From positions 2,744,001 through 2,808,000 of the forward strand of contig NZ_CP061497.1 of the NCBI RefSeq assembly GCF_014678725.1: a stretch of 64,000 nt of DNA, written 5' to 3'. Positions 8,991 to 19,823 of this stretch are shown in pieces; position 1 is the stretch's first letter, and each line of letters opens with the position of its first letter. The notes under the pieces were generated by a model. It searched no databases, was not told the origin of the DNA, and worked only from the letters and a program-made list of their open reading frames with translations. The stretch comes from Thermomonas sp. XSG (GTDB lineage: Bacteria; Pseudomonadota; Gammaproteobacteria; Xanthomonadales; Xanthomonadaceae). Position numbers and translations under genes: made by a program.

Positions 8991-9314
8991 ATGAAACAAC
9001 GCCCCGAACCCCTGCCCAAGTACGACGCCGCGGTCGCGATCGACGCGCTGGCCACGGCGCTGGCCAAGCTGGAAAGCGCGGAGGAGGTCCGGGCCTTCCT
9101 CGATGACCTGTGCACGCCGGCGGAATTGGAGGCGATGGGCGACCGCTGGCGGGTGGTGCCGCAGCTGCTGCAGGGCGTGCCTTACCGCGAAATCCACGAG
9201 CGCACCAAGGTCAGCGTGACCACCATCGGGCGGGTGGCGCGCTGCCTCGAGCGCGGTGCCGGCGGCTATCGGGTTGCCGCTAGCCGTCTGGGCCTGGCCA
9301 ACACTTCTTCCTGA
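8991..9314 (+). CDS. hisR: TrpR/YerC-family regulator heading the his operon (HisR type)
   Basis: The 107-residue product is a Trp-repressor-superfamily protein. The TrpR-like helical core (LDDLCTPAELEAMGDRWRVVPQLLQG) precedes a helix-turn-helix at about 65-86 (YREIHERTKVSVTTIGRVARCL). Proteins of this YerC-like group precede his genes in Xanthomonadales and are predicted in comparative genomics to repress histidine synthesis with histidine as corepressor. The ATG at 8991 gives MKQRPEPLPKYD; an upstream TTG at 8961 is less likely. The gene is 9 bases from hisG and behind the 8908-8931 palindrome. The symbol is used for the predicted role, not for the E. coli tRNA gene of the same name. Confidence 0.82.
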   Translation: MKQRPEPLPKYDAAVAIDALATALAKLESAEEVRAFLDDLCTPAELEAMGDRWRVVPQLLQGVPYREIHERTKVSVTTIGRVARCLERGAGGYRVAASRLGLANTSS

Positions 9315-9323
9315 GTCCACACG

Positions 9324-10238
9324 ATGACCACTGCAACGACAACCGCCGGGCGTGATCGCCTGCGCATCGCCATCCAGAAAAACGGCCGCCTCAGCGAGCC
9401 GGCGCGCGCACTGCTCGCGTCCGCGGGTTTGAGCTGGCGCGAAAGCCGCGACAAGCTGTTCTGCTACGGCGAATCCCTGCCGGTGGACCTGCTGCTGGTG
9501 CGCGACGATGACATTCCCGGCCTGATCGCCGATGGCGTCTGCGACCTGGGCGTCGTCGGCCGCAACGTGCTGCTGGAGCAGGCCGGCGAGCGCACCGAGG
9601 CCGGCAAGCCGGCGGTGTTCCGCGAATGGCGCGCGCTGGGCTTCGGCGGCTGCCGCTTGTCGATCGCCGTGCCGGAAGGCTGGGATTGGCAGGGGCCGGC
9701 GCAACTTGCCGGAAAGCGCATCGCCACCACCTATCCCAACCAGCTGCGCGCGTGGCTGCGTGCCCAGGGCGTGGACGCCGAGACCGTGGTGCTCAACGGC
9801 TCGGTGGAAATCGCGCCGCGCCTGGGCCAGGCCGACCTGATCTGCGACCTGGTCTCCAGCGGCGCCACGCTGGCCGCCAACCAGCTCAAGCCGGTGCTCG
9901 ACATCCTGCACAGCGAGGCGGTGCTGGCTGGTCCGGTGGCGCCGTTTGGCGATGTTCGCGCCGAGCTGGCCGACCTGCTGCTGCGGCGCATGGATGGTGT
10001 GCTGCGCATCCGCGACAGCAAGCTGCTGCTGTTCCAGACCCCGCGCGAAGCGCTGCCGCAGGTATTGCAGCTGCTGCCCGATGCCGAGCCGCCGACCATG
10101 TGCGCGGTCGATGGAAGCGAGACGCTTGCGCTGCAGGCGCTCTGCCACGGCGCGATGACCTGGCAGCGGCTGGAAGACCTCAAGCGCGCCGGTGCGCGCG
10201 GCCTGATGGTGCTGCCGGTGGAGCGGATGCTGGCATGA
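9324..10238 (+). CDS. hisG: ATP phosphoribosyltransferase (long form)
   Basis: HisG joins ATP and PRPP to phosphoribosyl-ATP, the first and feedback-controlled step of histidine synthesis. With 304 residues this is the long form carrying its own C-terminal regulatory ACT-like domain, consistent with no hisZ in the operon. Recognisable segments are [16 protein letters not shown] near the N-terminus, [10 protein letters not shown] around residue 75 and [28 protein letters not shown] (phosphate loop) at about 157-184. The stop overlaps the hisD start by 4 bases. Confidence 0.96.
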   Translation: MTTATTTAGRDRLRIAIQKNGRLSEPARALLASAGLSWRESRDKLFCYGESLPVDLLLVRDDDIPGLIADGVCDLGVVGRNVLLEQAGERTEAGKPAVFREWRALGFGGCRLSIAVPEGWDWQGPAQLAGKRIATTYPNQLRAWLRAQGVDAETVVLNGSVEIAPRLGQADLICDLVSSGATLAANQLKPVLDILHSEAVLAGPVAPFGDVRAELADLLLRRMDGVLRIRDSKLLLFQTPREALPQVLQLLPDAEPPTMCAVDGSETLALQALCHGAMTWQRLEDLKRAGARGLMVLPVERMLA

Positions 10239-11533
10239 AGCGGATCGACTGGAACGCGCTGGGCGCGGATGAGCGCACTGCGGTGCTGCGGCGCCCGGTG
10301 CAGGCGGTGTCGGACACGCTGCGCGAGGGTGTGCGGGCGATCTTCGATGCGGTGGCTGCACGCGGTGACGGCGCGCTGCGCCACTACACCGCGCAGTTCG
10401 ACGGCGTCTCGTTGGAGGATTTCGAAGTCGGCGCCGGGGAATTCGAAGCTGCCGCCGGGCAGGTGCCGGCGAACGTGCAGGCTGCGATCCTTGAAGCGGC
10501 AGCGCGGATCGAGGCCTTCCACGGCGCCGGCATCACGCAGCCGTACGAAGTGGAAACCGCGCCCGGCCTGTTGTGCCAGCGCGTGCAGCGCCCGATCAAT
10601 CGCGTCGGTCTGTACGTGCCCGCGGGCAGTGCGCCGCTGCCGTCGACTGCGCTGATGCTGTGCATCCCGGCGCGGTTGGCAGGCTGCGGCGAGATCATCC
10701 TGTGCACGCCGCCGCGTGCGGACGGCAGCGCCGATCCCGCCGTGCTGCTGGCGGCGCGGCAGGCGCCAGGCCTGCGTGTGTTCAAGCTTGGCGGCGCGCA
10801 GGCGATCGCGGCGATGGCGCTGGGCACGGACAGCGTGCCGCGCTGCGACAAGCTGTTCGGCCCCGGCAACGCTTGGGTGGACGAGGCCAAGCGGCAGGCC
10901 GCGCAGCGGCCGGGCGGGCTGGCCATCGACATGCCGGCCGGGCCGTCGGAGGTGCTGGTCATCGCCGACGCTTGCGCGAACGCTGCCTTTGTTGCTGCCG
11001 ACCTGTTGTCGCAGGCCGAGCACGGCCCCGACTCGCAGGTGCTGCTGCTGACCGACAGTCCGGCGCTGCGGGATGCGGTGGCAGTCGAGGTCGATGCGCA
11101 GCTGGCGCGGCTGCCGCGCGCCGACATCGCCCGGCGTGCGCTGGTGGCATCGCGGCTGGTGCTGGTGCGCGACATCGAACAGGCCATCGAAGTCAGCGAT
11201 GCGTATGCGCCGGAACACCTGATCCTGGCGGTGCGGGAGCCGCGCGGCTGGCTGGAACGCATCCACAACGCCGGCAGCATCTTCCTCGGCGACTGGACCC
11301 CGGAAGCGCTGGGCGACTATTGCAGCGGCAGCAACCATGTGCTGCCCACGGGCGGCGCGGCGCGCGCGTGGAGCGGCTTGTCCGTCGCCAGTTTCCAGAA
11401 AGCGATCACGGTGCAGGAAGCCAGCCGCGCCGGGATAGCCAGTGCCGGGCCCTGCGCCGCCACGCTGGCGCATGCGGAAGGCCTGCAGGCGCATGCGCGG
11501 GCGGTGGAGTTGCGACTGGAGCAGGCCGTATGA
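10235..11533 (+). CDS. hisD: Histidinol dehydrogenase
   Basis: HisD oxidises L-histidinol to L-histidine in two NAD-dependent steps with a catalytic zinc. The 432-residue product has [18 protein letters not shown] and the downstream [14 protein letters not shown], then [15 protein letters not shown] and the zinc-site segment [15 protein letters not shown], all signatures of the family. A late YAPEHL supplies the catalytic Glu-His pair. ATG at 10235 overlaps the hisG stop, and the stop overlaps the hisC ATG, both as ATGA. Confidence 0.96.
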   Translation: MKRIDWNALGADERTAVLRRPVQAVSDTLREGVRAIFDAVAARGDGALRHYTAQFDGVSLEDFEVGAGEFEAAAGQVPANVQAAILEAAARIEAFHGAGITQPYEVETAPGLLCQRVQRPINRVGLYVPAGSAPLPSTALMLCIPARLAGCGEIILCTPPRADGSADPAVLLAARQAPGLRVFKLGGAQAIAAMALGTDSVPRCDKLFGPGNAWVDEAKRQAAQRPGGLAIDMPAGPSEVLVIADACANAAFVAADLLSQAEHGPDSQVLLLTDSPALRDAVAVEVDAQLARLPRADIARRALVASRLVLVRDIEQAIEVSDAYAPEHLILAVREPRGWLERIHNAGSIFLGDWTPEALGDYCSGSNHVLPTGGAARAWSGLSVASFQKAITVQEASRAGIASAGPCAATLAHAEGLQAHARAVELRLEQAV

Positions 11534-12621
11534 GCGCGACGGTGAATGCGCTGCTGCGCGAGGACCTGCGGGATTTCGCCGGCTACAGGTCGGCGCGCAG
11601 CGAAGCGCTGGCCGGCTCGGTCTGGCTGAACGCCAACGAGTCTGCGTGGGCCAACGGCAGTGATGCCGGCGGTCGCCTGCGTCGTTATCCGCAGCCGCAG
11701 CCGGAAGCGCTGTGCGCGCGGTTGGCGGCGTTGTACGACGTGGCGCCGGCGCAGCTGCTGGTCGGGCGCGGCAGCGACGAAGGCATCGACCTGCTGCTGC
11801 GTGCCTTCTGCATGCCGGGCCGAGGCGCGATCGTCACCGCGCCGCCGGTGTTCGGGATGTATGCGGTGTGCGCGCGCCTGCACGGGGCGAAGATCGTCGA
11901 GGTGCCGCTGCGCGAGACCGAGGCGGGCCTGTGCGCGGACCTGCCGGCGATGGGCGATGCCGCGCTGGCCAGCGCCGCCTCGCTGTTGTTCCTGTGCTCG
12001 CCGGGCAATCCATCCGGTGAGTTGCTGGAACTGGACGCCATCGCGGCGCTTGCGCAGCGCCTGCGCGGACGCTGCCTGGTGATCGTGGACGAGGCCTACA
12101 TCGAGTATGCCGATGCACCCTCTGCGACCCGCTTGCTGGAGCAGCACGATAATATCGCCGTGCTGCGCACGCTGTCGAAGGCGCATGCGCTGGCCGCCGC
12201 GCGGGTGGGTTGCGTGCTTGGCAACCCGCAGCTGATCGGGGCGCTGCGCCGCGTGCAGGCGCCGTATCCGCTGCCGCAGCCGGTCGTCGATGCGGCGCTG
12301 GCCGCGCTGGCGCCGTCGACACTGGCGCTGACCCTCAGCCGCATGGCGGCGGTGCGCGAGGCGCGCGCGCGGCTGGCCGACGGCCTGCGCATGCTGCCGC
12401 AGGTGCGGCGGGTCTATCCTTCCGCCGGCAATTTCCTGCTGGTGCGGTTCGCCGACGCGGACGCCGCGTTCGCCGCGCTGCTGTCGGCCGGCGTGGTGGT
12501 GCGCGACATGCGTGCGATGGCGCAGCTGGGCGATGCACTGCGCATCACCGTTGGCAGCATGGAGGAATGCCGCCGTGTGCTCGCTGCTCTGGAAGCGACG
12601 CGCATGGGGGTGGCGGCATGA
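11530..12621 (+). CDS. hisC: Histidinol-phosphate aminotransferase
   Basis: HisC is the PLP enzyme converting imidazole-acetol phosphate to histidinol phosphate with glutamate as donor. In this 363-residue fold-type I aminotransferase the early LNANESAW matches the conserved LNx[15 protein letters not shown] is the cofactor phosphate loop, CSPGNPSG lies at about 156-163, VDEAYIEY binds the pyridine nitrogen (Asp about 187), and the Schiff-base lysine is at about 217 in TLSKAHALA. It overlaps hisD and hisB by 4 bases on each side. Confidence 0.95.
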   Translation: MSATVNALLREDLRDFAGYRSARSEALAGSVWLNANESAWANGSDAGGRLRRYPQPQPEALCARLAALYDVAPAQLLVGRGSDEGIDLLLRAFCMPGRGAIVTAPPVFGMYAVCARLHGAKIVEVPLRETEAGLCADLPAMGDAALASAASLLFLCSPGNPSGELLELDAIAALAQRLRGRCLVIVDEAYIEYADAPSATRLLEQHDNIAVLRTLSKAHALAAARVGCVLGNPQLIGALRRVQAPYPLPQPVVDAALAALAPSTLALTLSRMAAVREARARLADGLRMLPQVRRVYPSAGNFLLVRFADADAAFAALLSAGVVVRDMRAMAQLGDALRITVGSMEECRRVLAALEATRMGVAA

Positions 12622-13697
12622 GCCTGCAGCCGATCCTGTTCGTGGACCGCGACGGCACGCTCATCGAGGAGCCCGCCGACTTCCAGATCGATGCGTTCGA
12701 GAAGCTGCGCTTCGTCAAGGGCGTGATCCCCGCGCTGTTGAAGCTGCGCGATGCCGGCTACCAGTTCGTGATCGTCAGCAACCAGGACGGGCTGGGCAGC
12801 GAGGCGTATCCGCGCGCTTCGTTCGACGGCCCGCACGCGCTGATGCTTCAGGTGTTCGAAAGCCAGGGGATCGTGTTCCGCGATGAGCTGATCGACTGCA
12901 GCCTGCCGGCCGACAACAGCCCGAACCGCAAGCCCGGCCTCGGCATGATGACGGCCTTGCTGCAGGACCGGAGCATCGACTGGGCGCGCAGCGCGATGGT
13001 CGGCGACCGCCAGACGGACCTCCAGTTCGCCGACAACCTGAAGATCCGCGGCTTCCAGCTTGCCACCGCACAGTTCGGTGGCGACTGGGACTGGGCCGGG
13101 ATTGCGCATGCGCTTGCCGATGCGCCGCGCCAGGCGATGGTCGTGCGCAACACCAAGGAGACCAAGGTCCGCGTGGAAGTGGATCTGGATCGCGTAGCCG
13201 AGCCGCAGGTCGCCACCGGGCTGGCGTTCTTCGACCACATGCTGGAGCAGATCGGCAAGCACGGCGGCTTCGACCTGCGCATCCATTGCGAAGGCGACCT
13301 GCACATCGACGAGCACCACACGGTCGAGGACACCGCGCTGGCGCTGGGGCAGGCGCTGCGCGAAGGGCTGGGCGACAAGCGCGGCATCGGTCGCTACGGC
13401 TTCACCCTGCCGATGGACGAATGCCTGGCCAGCGCCGCGCTGGACTTTTCCGGCCGGCCTTATTTCGTCTTTGATGGCGCGCTGCGTCGCGAGCGCGTGG
13501 GCGACCTGCCCACCGAGCTGGTGCCGCACTTCTTCCGTTCGCTCTGCGACGCCGCAGGTTTGAACCTGCACCTGAAGGTGCAGGGCGAAAATGATCACCA
13601 CCAGATCGAAGCCTGCTTCAAGGCACTGGCGCGGGCACTGCGGCAGGCGATCCGCCGCGAAGGCGCGGAGTTGCCGTCGACAAAGGGCACGCTGTGA
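12618..13697 (+). CDS. hisB: Bifunctional histidinol-phosphatase / imidazoleglycerol-phosphate dehydratase
   Basis: This 359-residue protein is the fused enterobacterial-type HisB, close to the 355 residues of E. coli. The N-terminal HAD phosphatase has FVDRDGTL with the Asp pair at 10 and 12 and removes phosphate from histidinol phosphate. The C-terminal half from about residue 172 is IGP dehydratase with the duplicated metal-binding segments [17 protein letters not shown] and [17 protein letters not shown]. It carries out steps six and eight of the pathway, flanking HisC. It overlaps hisC upstream and hisH downstream. Confidence 0.96.
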   Translation: MSLQPILFVDRDGTLIEEPADFQIDAFEKLRFVKGVIPALLKLRDAGYQFVIVSNQDGLGSEAYPRASFDGPHALMLQVFESQGIVFRDELIDCSLPADNSPNRKPGLGMMTALLQDRSIDWARSAMVGDRQTDLQFADNLKIRGFQLATAQFGGDWDWAGIAHALADAPRQAMVVRNTKETKVRVEVDLDRVAEPQVATGLAFFDHMLEQIGKHGGFDLRIHCEGDLHIDEHHTVEDTALALGQALREGLGDKRGIGRYGFTLPMDECLASAALDFSGRPYFVFDGALRRERVGDLPTELVPHFFRSLCDAAGLNLHLKVQGENDHHQIEACFKALARALRQAIRREGAELPSTKGTL

Positions 13698-14296
13698 TGG
13701 AGGTTGCCGTCATCGATGCCGGCGGGGCCAATTTCGGCTCGGTCTGCTACGCGCTGGAACGGCTGGGCGCAGCCCCGCGCATCGTGCGCGACGCGGATGA
13801 CCTTGCGGGCGCGCCACGCGTGCTGCTGCCCGGCGTCGGTGCGGCCGCGCCGGCAATGACGCTGCTGCACGAACGCGGTTTCGCCGAGGTGCTGCCGGCG
13901 TTGCAGGTGCCGCTGCTGGGCATCTGCCTGGGCATGCAGCTGCTGTTCGAATCTTCCGAGGAAGGCGGCGTGGGCTGCCTTGGCCTGCTGCCCGGGCGGG
14001 TGCGGAAACTCGCCGGTGGGCCGGGCCTGCGGGTGCCACACATGGGCTGGAACACCCTCGAGCAGGTCGCCGCATCGCCGCTTCTCGACGGCATCGGCAG
14101 TGAAGCGCGCGCCTATTTCGTGCACGGCTATGCCGCGCCCGTCACCGGGGATTGCATCGCCGCCTGCAGCCACGGCGAACGCTTCGCCGCGGTGGTTGCG
14201 CGTGGGCGCGTGGCCGGCGCGCAGTTCCACCCCGAGCGATCTTCCGCCACCGGCGCGCGGCTGCTGGCCAATTTCCTGCAATGGAACCCGACATGA
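13697..14296 (+). CDS. hisH: Imidazole glycerol phosphate synthase, glutaminase subunit
   Basis: HisH releases ammonia from glutamine and channels it to HisF. The 199-residue class I glutamine amidotransferase has the nucleophile Cys at about 77 in [13 protein letters not shown] and the His/Glu partners near 177-179 in AQFHPERS. The oxyanion segment PGVG is at about 45-48. The ATG at 13697 shares its A with the hisB stop; a GTG one codon upstream (13694) is also possible. Confidence 0.95.
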   Translation: MEVAVIDAGGANFGSVCYALERLGAAPRIVRDADDLAGAPRVLLPGVGAAAPAMTLLHERGFAEVLPALQVPLLGICLGMQLLFESSEEGGVGCLGLLPGRVRKLAGGPGLRVPHMGWNTLEQVAASPLLDGIGSEARAYFVHGYAAPVTGDCIAACSHGERFAAVVARGRVAGAQFHPERSSATGARLLANFLQWNPT

Positions 14297-15027
14297 GCTT
14301 CACCGTCTATCCCGCCATCGACGTCCGCGAAGGCCGCGTGGTGCGGCTGCGCCAGGGCGACTACGCCGACGAGACCCGCTACGGCGACGACCCGCTGGCA
14401 TTCGCCGTGCGCTACGCGCAAGCCGGTGCCAAGTGGCTGCACCTGGTCGATCTGGACGCGGCGAAGGCAGGCGGTTACACCCTGCTGCCGCTGCTGCGCG
14501 CGATCGTTGCGCAGACCGGGCTGCAGGTGCAGACCGGCGGCGGGGTGCGCTCCCGCGCGGGCCTGGCGAGCCTGCTCGATGTCGGCGCCGCGCGGGTGGT
14601 GATCGGCTCGTTGGCGGTGCGCGAGCCCGGCACCGTGGCGGAATGGCTGGCGGATTTCGGTGGCGACCGCATCACCGTCGCGCTGGATGCACGGCAGGAC
14701 GAGGCGGGGGCGTGGCGCCTGCCGGTGCACGGCTGGACGCAGGTCGCCGAGGAGACGCTCGACGAGGTGCTGGCGCGCCATGCCGATGCCGGGTTGGTGC
14801 ACCTGCTGTGCACCGACATCGCCCGTGACGGCATGTTGGCCGGGCCGAACATCGATTTGTATCGGCGCCTGTGCGAACGCCACCCGGACCTGCGCCTGCA
14901 GGCCAGTGGTGGTATCCGCGACGTGGCCGATCTCGGCGCCGCGCGCGCGGCCGGATGCAGCGGCGCGGTGCTGGGCAAGGCATTGCTGGAAGGCCGCGTC
15001 GACCTGCGCGGGGCGCTGGCATGCTGA
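14293..15027 (+). CDS. hisA: Phosphoribosylformimino-5-aminoimidazole carboxamide ribotide isomerase
   Basis: HisA opens the ribose ring of ProFAR by an Amadori rearrangement. The 244-residue TIM barrel begins [19 protein letters not shown] with the catalytic Asp about 10. Phosphate-binding glycines occur in QTGGGVRS and QASGGIRD, and the second acidic residue lies in [12 protein letters not shown]. The two-fold symmetry with HisF is evident. It overlaps hisH by 4 bases and hisF by 7 bases. Confidence 0.95.
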   Translation: MSFTVYPAIDVREGRVVRLRQGDYADETRYGDDPLAFAVRYAQAGAKWLHLVDLDAAKAGGYTLLPLLRAIVAQTGLQVQTGGGVRSRAGLASLLDVGAARVVIGSLAVREPGTVAEWLADFGGDRITVALDARQDEAGAWRLPVHGWTQVAEETLDEVLARHADAGLVHLLCTDIARDGMLAGPNIDLYRRLCERHPDLRLQASGGIRDVADLGAARAAGCSGAVLGKALLEGRVDLRGALAC

Positions 15028-15791
15028 GCCGCCGCATCATTCCCTGCCTCGACGTGCGCGACGGTCGCGTGGTCAAGGGCGTGCGCTTCCGCGACCACGT
15101 CGACATGGGCGACATCGTCGATCTGGCGCTGCGCTACCGCGATGCCGGCGCCGACGAGCTGGTGTTCTACGACATCGCCGCCAGCCCGGAAGGGCGCAGC
15201 GTGGCGCGCGACTGGGTGGAGCGTGTGGCGCGGCTCATCGACATCCCGTTCTGCGTGGCCGGCGGGATCCGCAGCGTCGAGGATGCGCGCGCGGTGCTGC
15301 GCGCCGGCGCCGACAAGATTTCGATCAATACACCGGCGCTGGAGCGGCCCGCGCTGATTTCAGAACTGGCCGAGGCGTTCGGCGTGCAGTGCGTGGTGGT
15401 CGGCATCGACTCGGTACGCGAGGACGACGGGCAGTGGCGGGTGCGCAGCCACACCGGCAGCCCGGATGCGATGCGCGCGCCGGGCCGCCTGACGCTGGAC
15501 TGGATCGTCGAAGCGCAGAAGCTCGGCGCCGGCGAGATCGTCCTGAACTGCATGGGCAGCGACGGCGTGCGCGCCGGTTACGACATCGACCAGCTGCGCG
15601 CGGCGCGCGCCGTGTGCCATGTGCCGCTGGTGGCCTCGGGGGGTGCCGGCACCACGTCCCATTTCGCCGAGGTGTTCATCGACGCCGACGTGGACGCCGC
15701 GCTGGCGGCCAGCGTGTTCCATTCCGGCGCCATCGCGATTCCGGAACTCAAGCAGTACCTGCGCGGGCAGGGCATCGAGGTGCGGCTGTGA
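15021..15791 (+). CDS. hisF: Imidazole glycerol phosphate synthase, cyclase subunit
   Basis: HisF uses ammonia delivered by HisH to form imidazole glycerol phosphate, releasing AICAR. The 256-residue barrel begins [20 protein letters not shown] with catalytic Asp at 11. FCVAGGIRS and VASGGAGT are the phosphate loops and [14 protein letters not shown] holds the second catalytic Asp. The start overlaps the hisA end by 7 bases, the only overlap in the run from hisG to hisIE that is longer than 4. Confidence 0.95.
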   Translation: MLSRRIIPCLDVRDGRVVKGVRFRDHVDMGDIVDLALRYRDAGADELVFYDIAASPEGRSVARDWVERVARLIDIPFCVAGGIRSVEDARAVLRAGADKISINTPALERPALISELAEAFGVQCVVVGIDSVREDDGQWRVRSHTGSPDAMRAPGRLTLDWIVEAQKLGAGEIVLNCMGSDGVRAGYDIDQLRAARAVCHVPLVASGGAGTTSHFAEVFIDADVDAALAASVFHSGAIAIPELKQYLRGQGIEVRL

Positions 15792-16396
15792 ACATTGCAA
15801 CGATCGACATCGGTGCGCTGGCCTGGGACAAGCAGGATGGCCTGCTGCCGGCAATCGTGCAGGACGCGGCCACGCTGCGCGTGCTGATGCTGGGTTACAT
15901 GAACCGCGAAGCGCTTGGCGTTACGCTGGCCAGCGGCAAGGTCACGTTTTTCAGTCGCAGCAAGGGCCGGCTGTGGACCAAGGGCGAAAGCTCCGGCCAC
16001 GCGCTTGAATTGGTATCCATCGAAGCCGATTGCGATGACGACACCCTGCTGGTGCAGGCGCATCCACGCGGCCCAACCTGCCATCTGCAGCGTGCCAGCT
16101 GCTTCCCCGCCGCACCGGCGGATGGATTGGCCGAGCTCGATGCACTCATCGCCCAGCGCGAACGCGAGCGCCCGCAGGGCAGCTACACCACGAAGCTGTT
16201 CGAGGACGGCGTCCGCCGCATCGCCCAGAAGGTGGGCGAGGAGGGCGTGGAAACGGCGCTGGCGGCCGTGGCCCAGGAGGATGCGGCCCTGCTGGGCGAG
16301 GCCGCCGACCTGCTGTACCACCTCACGGTGCTGCTGCGCGCGCGCGGACTGTCGCTGGAGGACGCCAGGGGGGTGCTGGCGGCGCGCCGCGGCTGA
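15788..16396 (+). CDS. hisI: Bifunctional phosphoribosyl-AMP cyclohydrolase / phosphoribosyl-ATP pyrophosphatase
   Basis: This 202-residue HisIE fusion catalyses pathway steps two and three. The N-terminal cyclohydrolase has [18 protein letters not shown] and the zinc-binding [15 protein letters not shown]. The C-terminal pyrophosphatase has [23 protein letters not shown] and [13 protein letters not shown]. It starts with GTG at 15788, overlapping the hisF stop. The operon then ends 22 bases before a convergent gene. Confidence 0.95.
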   Translation: MNIATIDIGALAWDKQDGLLPAIVQDAATLRVLMLGYMNREALGVTLASGKVTFFSRSKGRLWTKGESSGHALELVSIEADCDDDTLLVQAHPRGPTCHLQRASCFPAAPADGLAELDALIAQRERERPQGSYTTKLFEDGVRRIAQKVGEEGVETALAAVAQEDAALLGEAADLLYHLTVLLRARGLSLEDARGVLAARRG

Positions 16397-16418
16397 TCCC
16401 CGCCGGGTTACCGCCGCC

Positions 16419-18269
16419 TCAGGCGGTGGTCAGCGAATGGCGCACGCAGTTGCGGCCGTCGTCCTTGGCGCGATACAGAGCCTCGTCGGCGATGCGGATG
16501 ATTTCCTCCGCACTGCTGCCGCGATCGCTGGACACGGTATGGATGCCGATGCTGACGCTCAGGCGGATGGCCAGCGCTTCATGGCGCACGGGATCCTGCT
16601 GGATGCGCAGACGGATGGCTTCCGCGACCTGCAACGCGTCCTGGGCATCGCGGCAGCTCAGCGCCACCACGAACTCCTCGCCGCCGAAGCGCGCCACCAG
16701 GCCGCCACGTTGCGCGGCGACCTCCTCGATCCGGCGCGCCGCCTCGACCAGGCAGCTGTCGCCAGCGGGATGGCCGTGGCTGTCGTTGATCCGCTTGAAG
16801 AAATCCAGGTCCAGCAGCAGCAGTGCGATCTGGCCGCCGCTGCCCTTGCGCGATTCCAGCATCTGCGCGAACGCTTCGCGAAAGTGGCGACGGTTGTAGG
16901 TGCCGGTCAACGGGTCGCGACGGCTGTATTCCTGCAGCTTGACGTTGGCTTCGCCCAGCTTCGCCATGGTCGTGCGCAGTTCGCGGGTGCGGTCGATCAG
17001 GCCGCGCTCCAGCTTTTCGTTGGTTTCCTGCACGATGCGGATGTTTTCCTCGCGCAGGCTGGCGTAGCGCCTGCCCAGCGCCAGTGAGAGCAGCAGCAGT
17101 TCCAGCGCGGAGCCGATCTGCACCCCGTTCTGGGTCCAGAAGTTCTGCGGCAGCGCCCCGAACGCCAGCAGGGTGAACGCGGCGGTACCGCTGAGGAACA
17201 GCGACCAGGCCAGCAGGAACAGCCGCGCCGGCTGGTAGCCGCGGCGCAGCATCACCACGGTGGCGATGATGATCCAGGCGACGCCGAGCAGGACCGCTCG
17301 CGAGGCGATCGGGGTGGCGATGCTGTACGGCAGCCAGGTCGCTGCGACCCCCAGGGCCGCGAAGAACGCCACCACGCCCAGGCAGACCTTGTCGCCTGTG
17401 GGCCAGCGCGTGCGCAGGTCCAGGAAGCTGCGTGCGAACAGCTGCATGCCGATCAGGGCCAGGCAGATCGACAGCGGGATCGAGGCGTCGGCCAGCCAGG
17501 CGGAGGTCGGCCACAGGTACTCGAAGCCATAGCCGTTGAGGGTGAACAGCACCAGTCCGAACGCGCCGGTATGCAGCAGGTACCAGAAGTAACTGGCATC
17601 GCGCAGCATCAGCCACAGCACCAGGTTGTAGCAGAGCAACGCCAGCACGATGCCGTAGTACAGGCCGTTGGAGAACTGCGCGTCGCGCAGCAGCTCGGCG
17701 AACGCCTTGGGCGTGTACAGCGCCAGCGGCACCTGCATCGAGCTTTCGCTCTGCACGCGCACCAGCAGCTCCATGCGCTGCCCGGCCGGCAGGTCGAGGC
17801 GGAAGTTGGGGTGGCGGTAGCGGATGAAGCGGTCGGCGAACGGCACGTGGTCGCCGCCGGCAGTGTGCTCCACGTGGCCGTCCGGGTGGCGGAGATACAC
17901 ATCGAGCTTGTCGCTCAGCGCGTATTCCTGCACCAGGATCCACAGCGGCTCGTCGCGCTGCAGGTTCTCCACCGGCAGGTGGAACCAGTAGGCGCCGGTC
18001 TGGAACCCGAAGGCCGGGTTGCCGTCGGGCAGCGGCGCGAACCCGCCGGCATGGGCCCGGGAGAAGGCCTGGTCCGGCGTGGCTTCGGCCGACGTGTCGT
18101 GCCAGTAGTGCATCGCTCCGGCCAGCGGGAAACTGGACTCGCCGGCGCCCAGGCGCAGTGTCGGGTCGCTGGCGGCGGCCGGCAGCATGCACAGGCAGGC
18201 GGCCAGCACCAGCCACCAGCCGGCCAGTCGCCTTCGTGCCTGCATGCCCCGTGGTGTTCCCATCCCCAT
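16419..18269 (-). CDS. Membrane diguanylate cyclase with 7TMR-DISM sensor
   Basis: After a signal sequence (WWLVLAACLCMLPAAAS) come a periplasmic 7TMR-DISM extracellular domain, seven membrane helices (about residues 160-370), a coiled coil and a C-terminal GGDEF domain. The active site reads GGEEF in ARFGGEEFVVAL, with RDPLTGTYNRRHF at its start, so cyclic di-GMP synthesis is likely intact. The extracellular domain resembles carbohydrate-binding folds and probably senses a periplasmic ligand. Start is uncertain: ATG at 18269 was chosen; ATG at 18245 gives MQARRRLAGWW, an equally good signal peptide. The gene diverges from the phosphoesterase. Confidence 0.88.
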   Translation of the reverse strand: MGMGTPRGMQARRRLAGWWLVLAACLCMLPAAASDPTLRLGAGESSFPLAGAMHYWHDTSAEATPDQAFSRAHAGGFAPLPDGNPAFGFQTGAYWFHLPVENLQRDEPLWILVQEYALSDKLDVYLRHPDGHVEHTAGGDHVPFADRFIRYRHPNFRLDLPAGQRMELLVRVQSESSMQVPLALYTPKAFAELLRDAQFSNGLYYGIVLALLCYNLVLWLMLRDASYFWYLLHTGAFGLVLFTLNGYGFEYLWPTSAWLADASIPLSICLALIGMQLFARSFLDLRTRWPTGDKVCLGVVAFFAALGVAATWLPYSIATPIASRAVLLGVAWIIIATVVMLRRGYQPARLFLLAWSLFLSGTAAFTLLAFGALPQNFWTQNGVQIGSALELLLLSLALGRRYASLREENIRIVQETNEKLERGLIDRTRELRTTMAKLGEANVKLQEYSRRDPLTGTYNRRHFREAFAQMLESRKGSGGQIALLLLDLDFFKRINDSHGHPAGDSCLVEAARRIEEVAAQRGGLVARFGGEEFVVALSCRDAQDALQVAEAIRLRIQQDPVRHEALAIRLSVSIGIHTVSSDRGSSAEEIIRIADEALYRAKDDGRNCVRHSLTTA

Positions 18270-18320
18270 GGCGGGGATTCTAGAGCAGCCCGCGTGCGCC
18301 GCGCATTGCATAATCGGCGG

Positions 18321-19724
18321 ATGCGCATCCATCTCCTGCTTGGCCTGCTCTTCCCCCTGCTGCTACCCCTTGCTGCCCGGGCGTCCAACGACGCCGCGGG
18401 TTGCGTTCCGGTCACCGTGGAGGCGCCATTGCCGCTGCCGCGCGCCGCGCGCGATCCAATGCCGGGGTGCATCGTCTACCGACGCGCGCCGCGCAGCCTG
18501 GCCGGGGACTCCGCCAAGGTGCTGGTGTTCGGCGACCCGCAGGTGAAGTCCGACGACGATGTGGACTACTTCCGCCGCGACATCGTGCAGCCGTTGCAAG
18601 GCCGGCACGGTGCCAGCCTGGGCCTGACCCTCGGCGACCTGGTGGACGATGTGCCGACGCTGATGCCGGCGGTGAAGCAACTCACCGGCTCGCTGGGCGT
18701 GCCGTGGCTGCATGCCCCCGGCAACCACGACGTGGACCCGGGCGCGACCAGCGACGAGGCATCGCTGGATTTGTTCCGGCAGCGCATAGGGCCGGACACG
18801 TTCGCCCGCCAGACCGCGCTGGCCAACATCGTCGTGCTGGACGACGTGATCTACCGGCCCGGCCAGAAGCCGGCTTACATCGGCGGCTTCCGCGAAGACC
18901 AGTTCGCTTTCCTTGAACGCTGGCTGCCGACCCTGCCGCGCGACCGCCTGCTGGTGCTGGCGATGCACATACCGCTGTTCGAGGATGCCGCCAAGGACAG
19001 CTTCCGCGACGCCGACCGCCATCGCCTGTTCGCCCTGCTGGCGCCGTTCCCGCACGTGCTGGTGCTCAGCGCACACAACCACAGCCAGCGCCACTATTAC
19101 CACGCCGCCGCCGACGGCTGGACGGGGGCGAAGCCGCTGCACGAATTCAACCTCGGCGCGGCCTGCGGCTCCTACTGGGCCGGCGCCCGGGACGCCGACG
19201 GCATCCCCGACGCCACCATGTCCGACGGCACCCCCAACGGTTATGCGCTGCTGACCGTGAAGGCCGGTGGCGACTATGCGCTGGCGTGGCACGCGGCCCG
19301 CGATGCCGCGGACAGCCAGATCGGCCTGCACGCGCCCAAGGTGCTGCGGCGCGGCGCCTATCCGGCCTGGGGCGTGTTCGCCAACGTCTACATGGGCGAT
19401 GAAGACACCCGCGTCGAGTTCCGCGTCGATGGCGGCGAGTGGATGCCGATGAAGAAAGTGCTGCAGCCCGATCCGCGGTTGATGGCTGAGAACCGGCGCG
19501 ACGACGAAGCCACCGCGCTGCGCGGCTACGACCGCTCGCCGGAAGCCGAGGTATCCGCGCACCTGTGGCGTGCCGCGTTGCCGACCAAGCTCTCTGCGGG
19601 CGAACATCGCATCGATGTGCGCGCCTTCGACCGCTGGCGTGGCGAGGTGACCGCCAGTACCAGCTACTCGCTGCTGGAGTACCAGCCCCCGCAGCCGCAC
19701 CAGACGCTTCAGCCCCGCCCCTGA
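18321..19724 (+). CDS. Exported calcineurin-like phosphoesterase
   Basis: This 467-residue protein has a signal peptide (MRIHLLLGLLFPLLLPLAARA) and a metallophosphoesterase core: FGDPQ (about 70-74), GDLVDD (105-110), PGNHDV (133-138), AMHIPLF and SAHNHSQ, the five metal-ligand blocks of the family. The first block has Gln where many enzymes have His, as in the subgroup with a dedicated C-terminal domain. That C-terminal beta-rich domain (about 320-460, DEDTRVEFRVDGGEWMPM) follows the catalytic core. It acts in the periplasm on an unknown phosphoester. Divergent from the diguanylate cyclase. Confidence 0.85.
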   Translation: MRIHLLLGLLFPLLLPLAARASNDAAGCVPVTVEAPLPLPRAARDPMPGCIVYRRAPRSLAGDSAKVLVFGDPQVKSDDDVDYFRRDIVQPLQGRHGASLGLTLGDLVDDVPTLMPAVKQLTGSLGVPWLHAPGNHDVDPGATSDEASLDLFRQRIGPDTFARQTALANIVVLDDVIYRPGQKPAYIGGFREDQFAFLERWLPTLPRDRLLVLAMHIPLFEDAAKDSFRDADRHRLFALLAPFPHVLVLSAHNHSQRHYYHAAADGWTGAKPLHEFNLGAACGSYWAGARDADGIPDATMSDGTPNGYALLTVKAGGDYALAWHAARDAADSQIGLHAPKVLRRGAYPAWGVFANVYMGDEDTRVEFRVDGGEWMPMKKVLQPDPRLMAENRRDDEATALRGYDRSPEAEVSAHLWRAALPTKLSAGEHRIDVRAFDRWRGEVTASTSYSLLEYQPPQPHQTLQPRP

Positions 19725-19823
19725 CTTGCCCAGCCGAGACATCGGTGCGCCAGCGACAGGGGCGCTGATGGCGCGGGTCGGCCCGTGCAGCAGGTCCCCG
19801 CTTGCCAGGGCGGGCCTGCGTTG

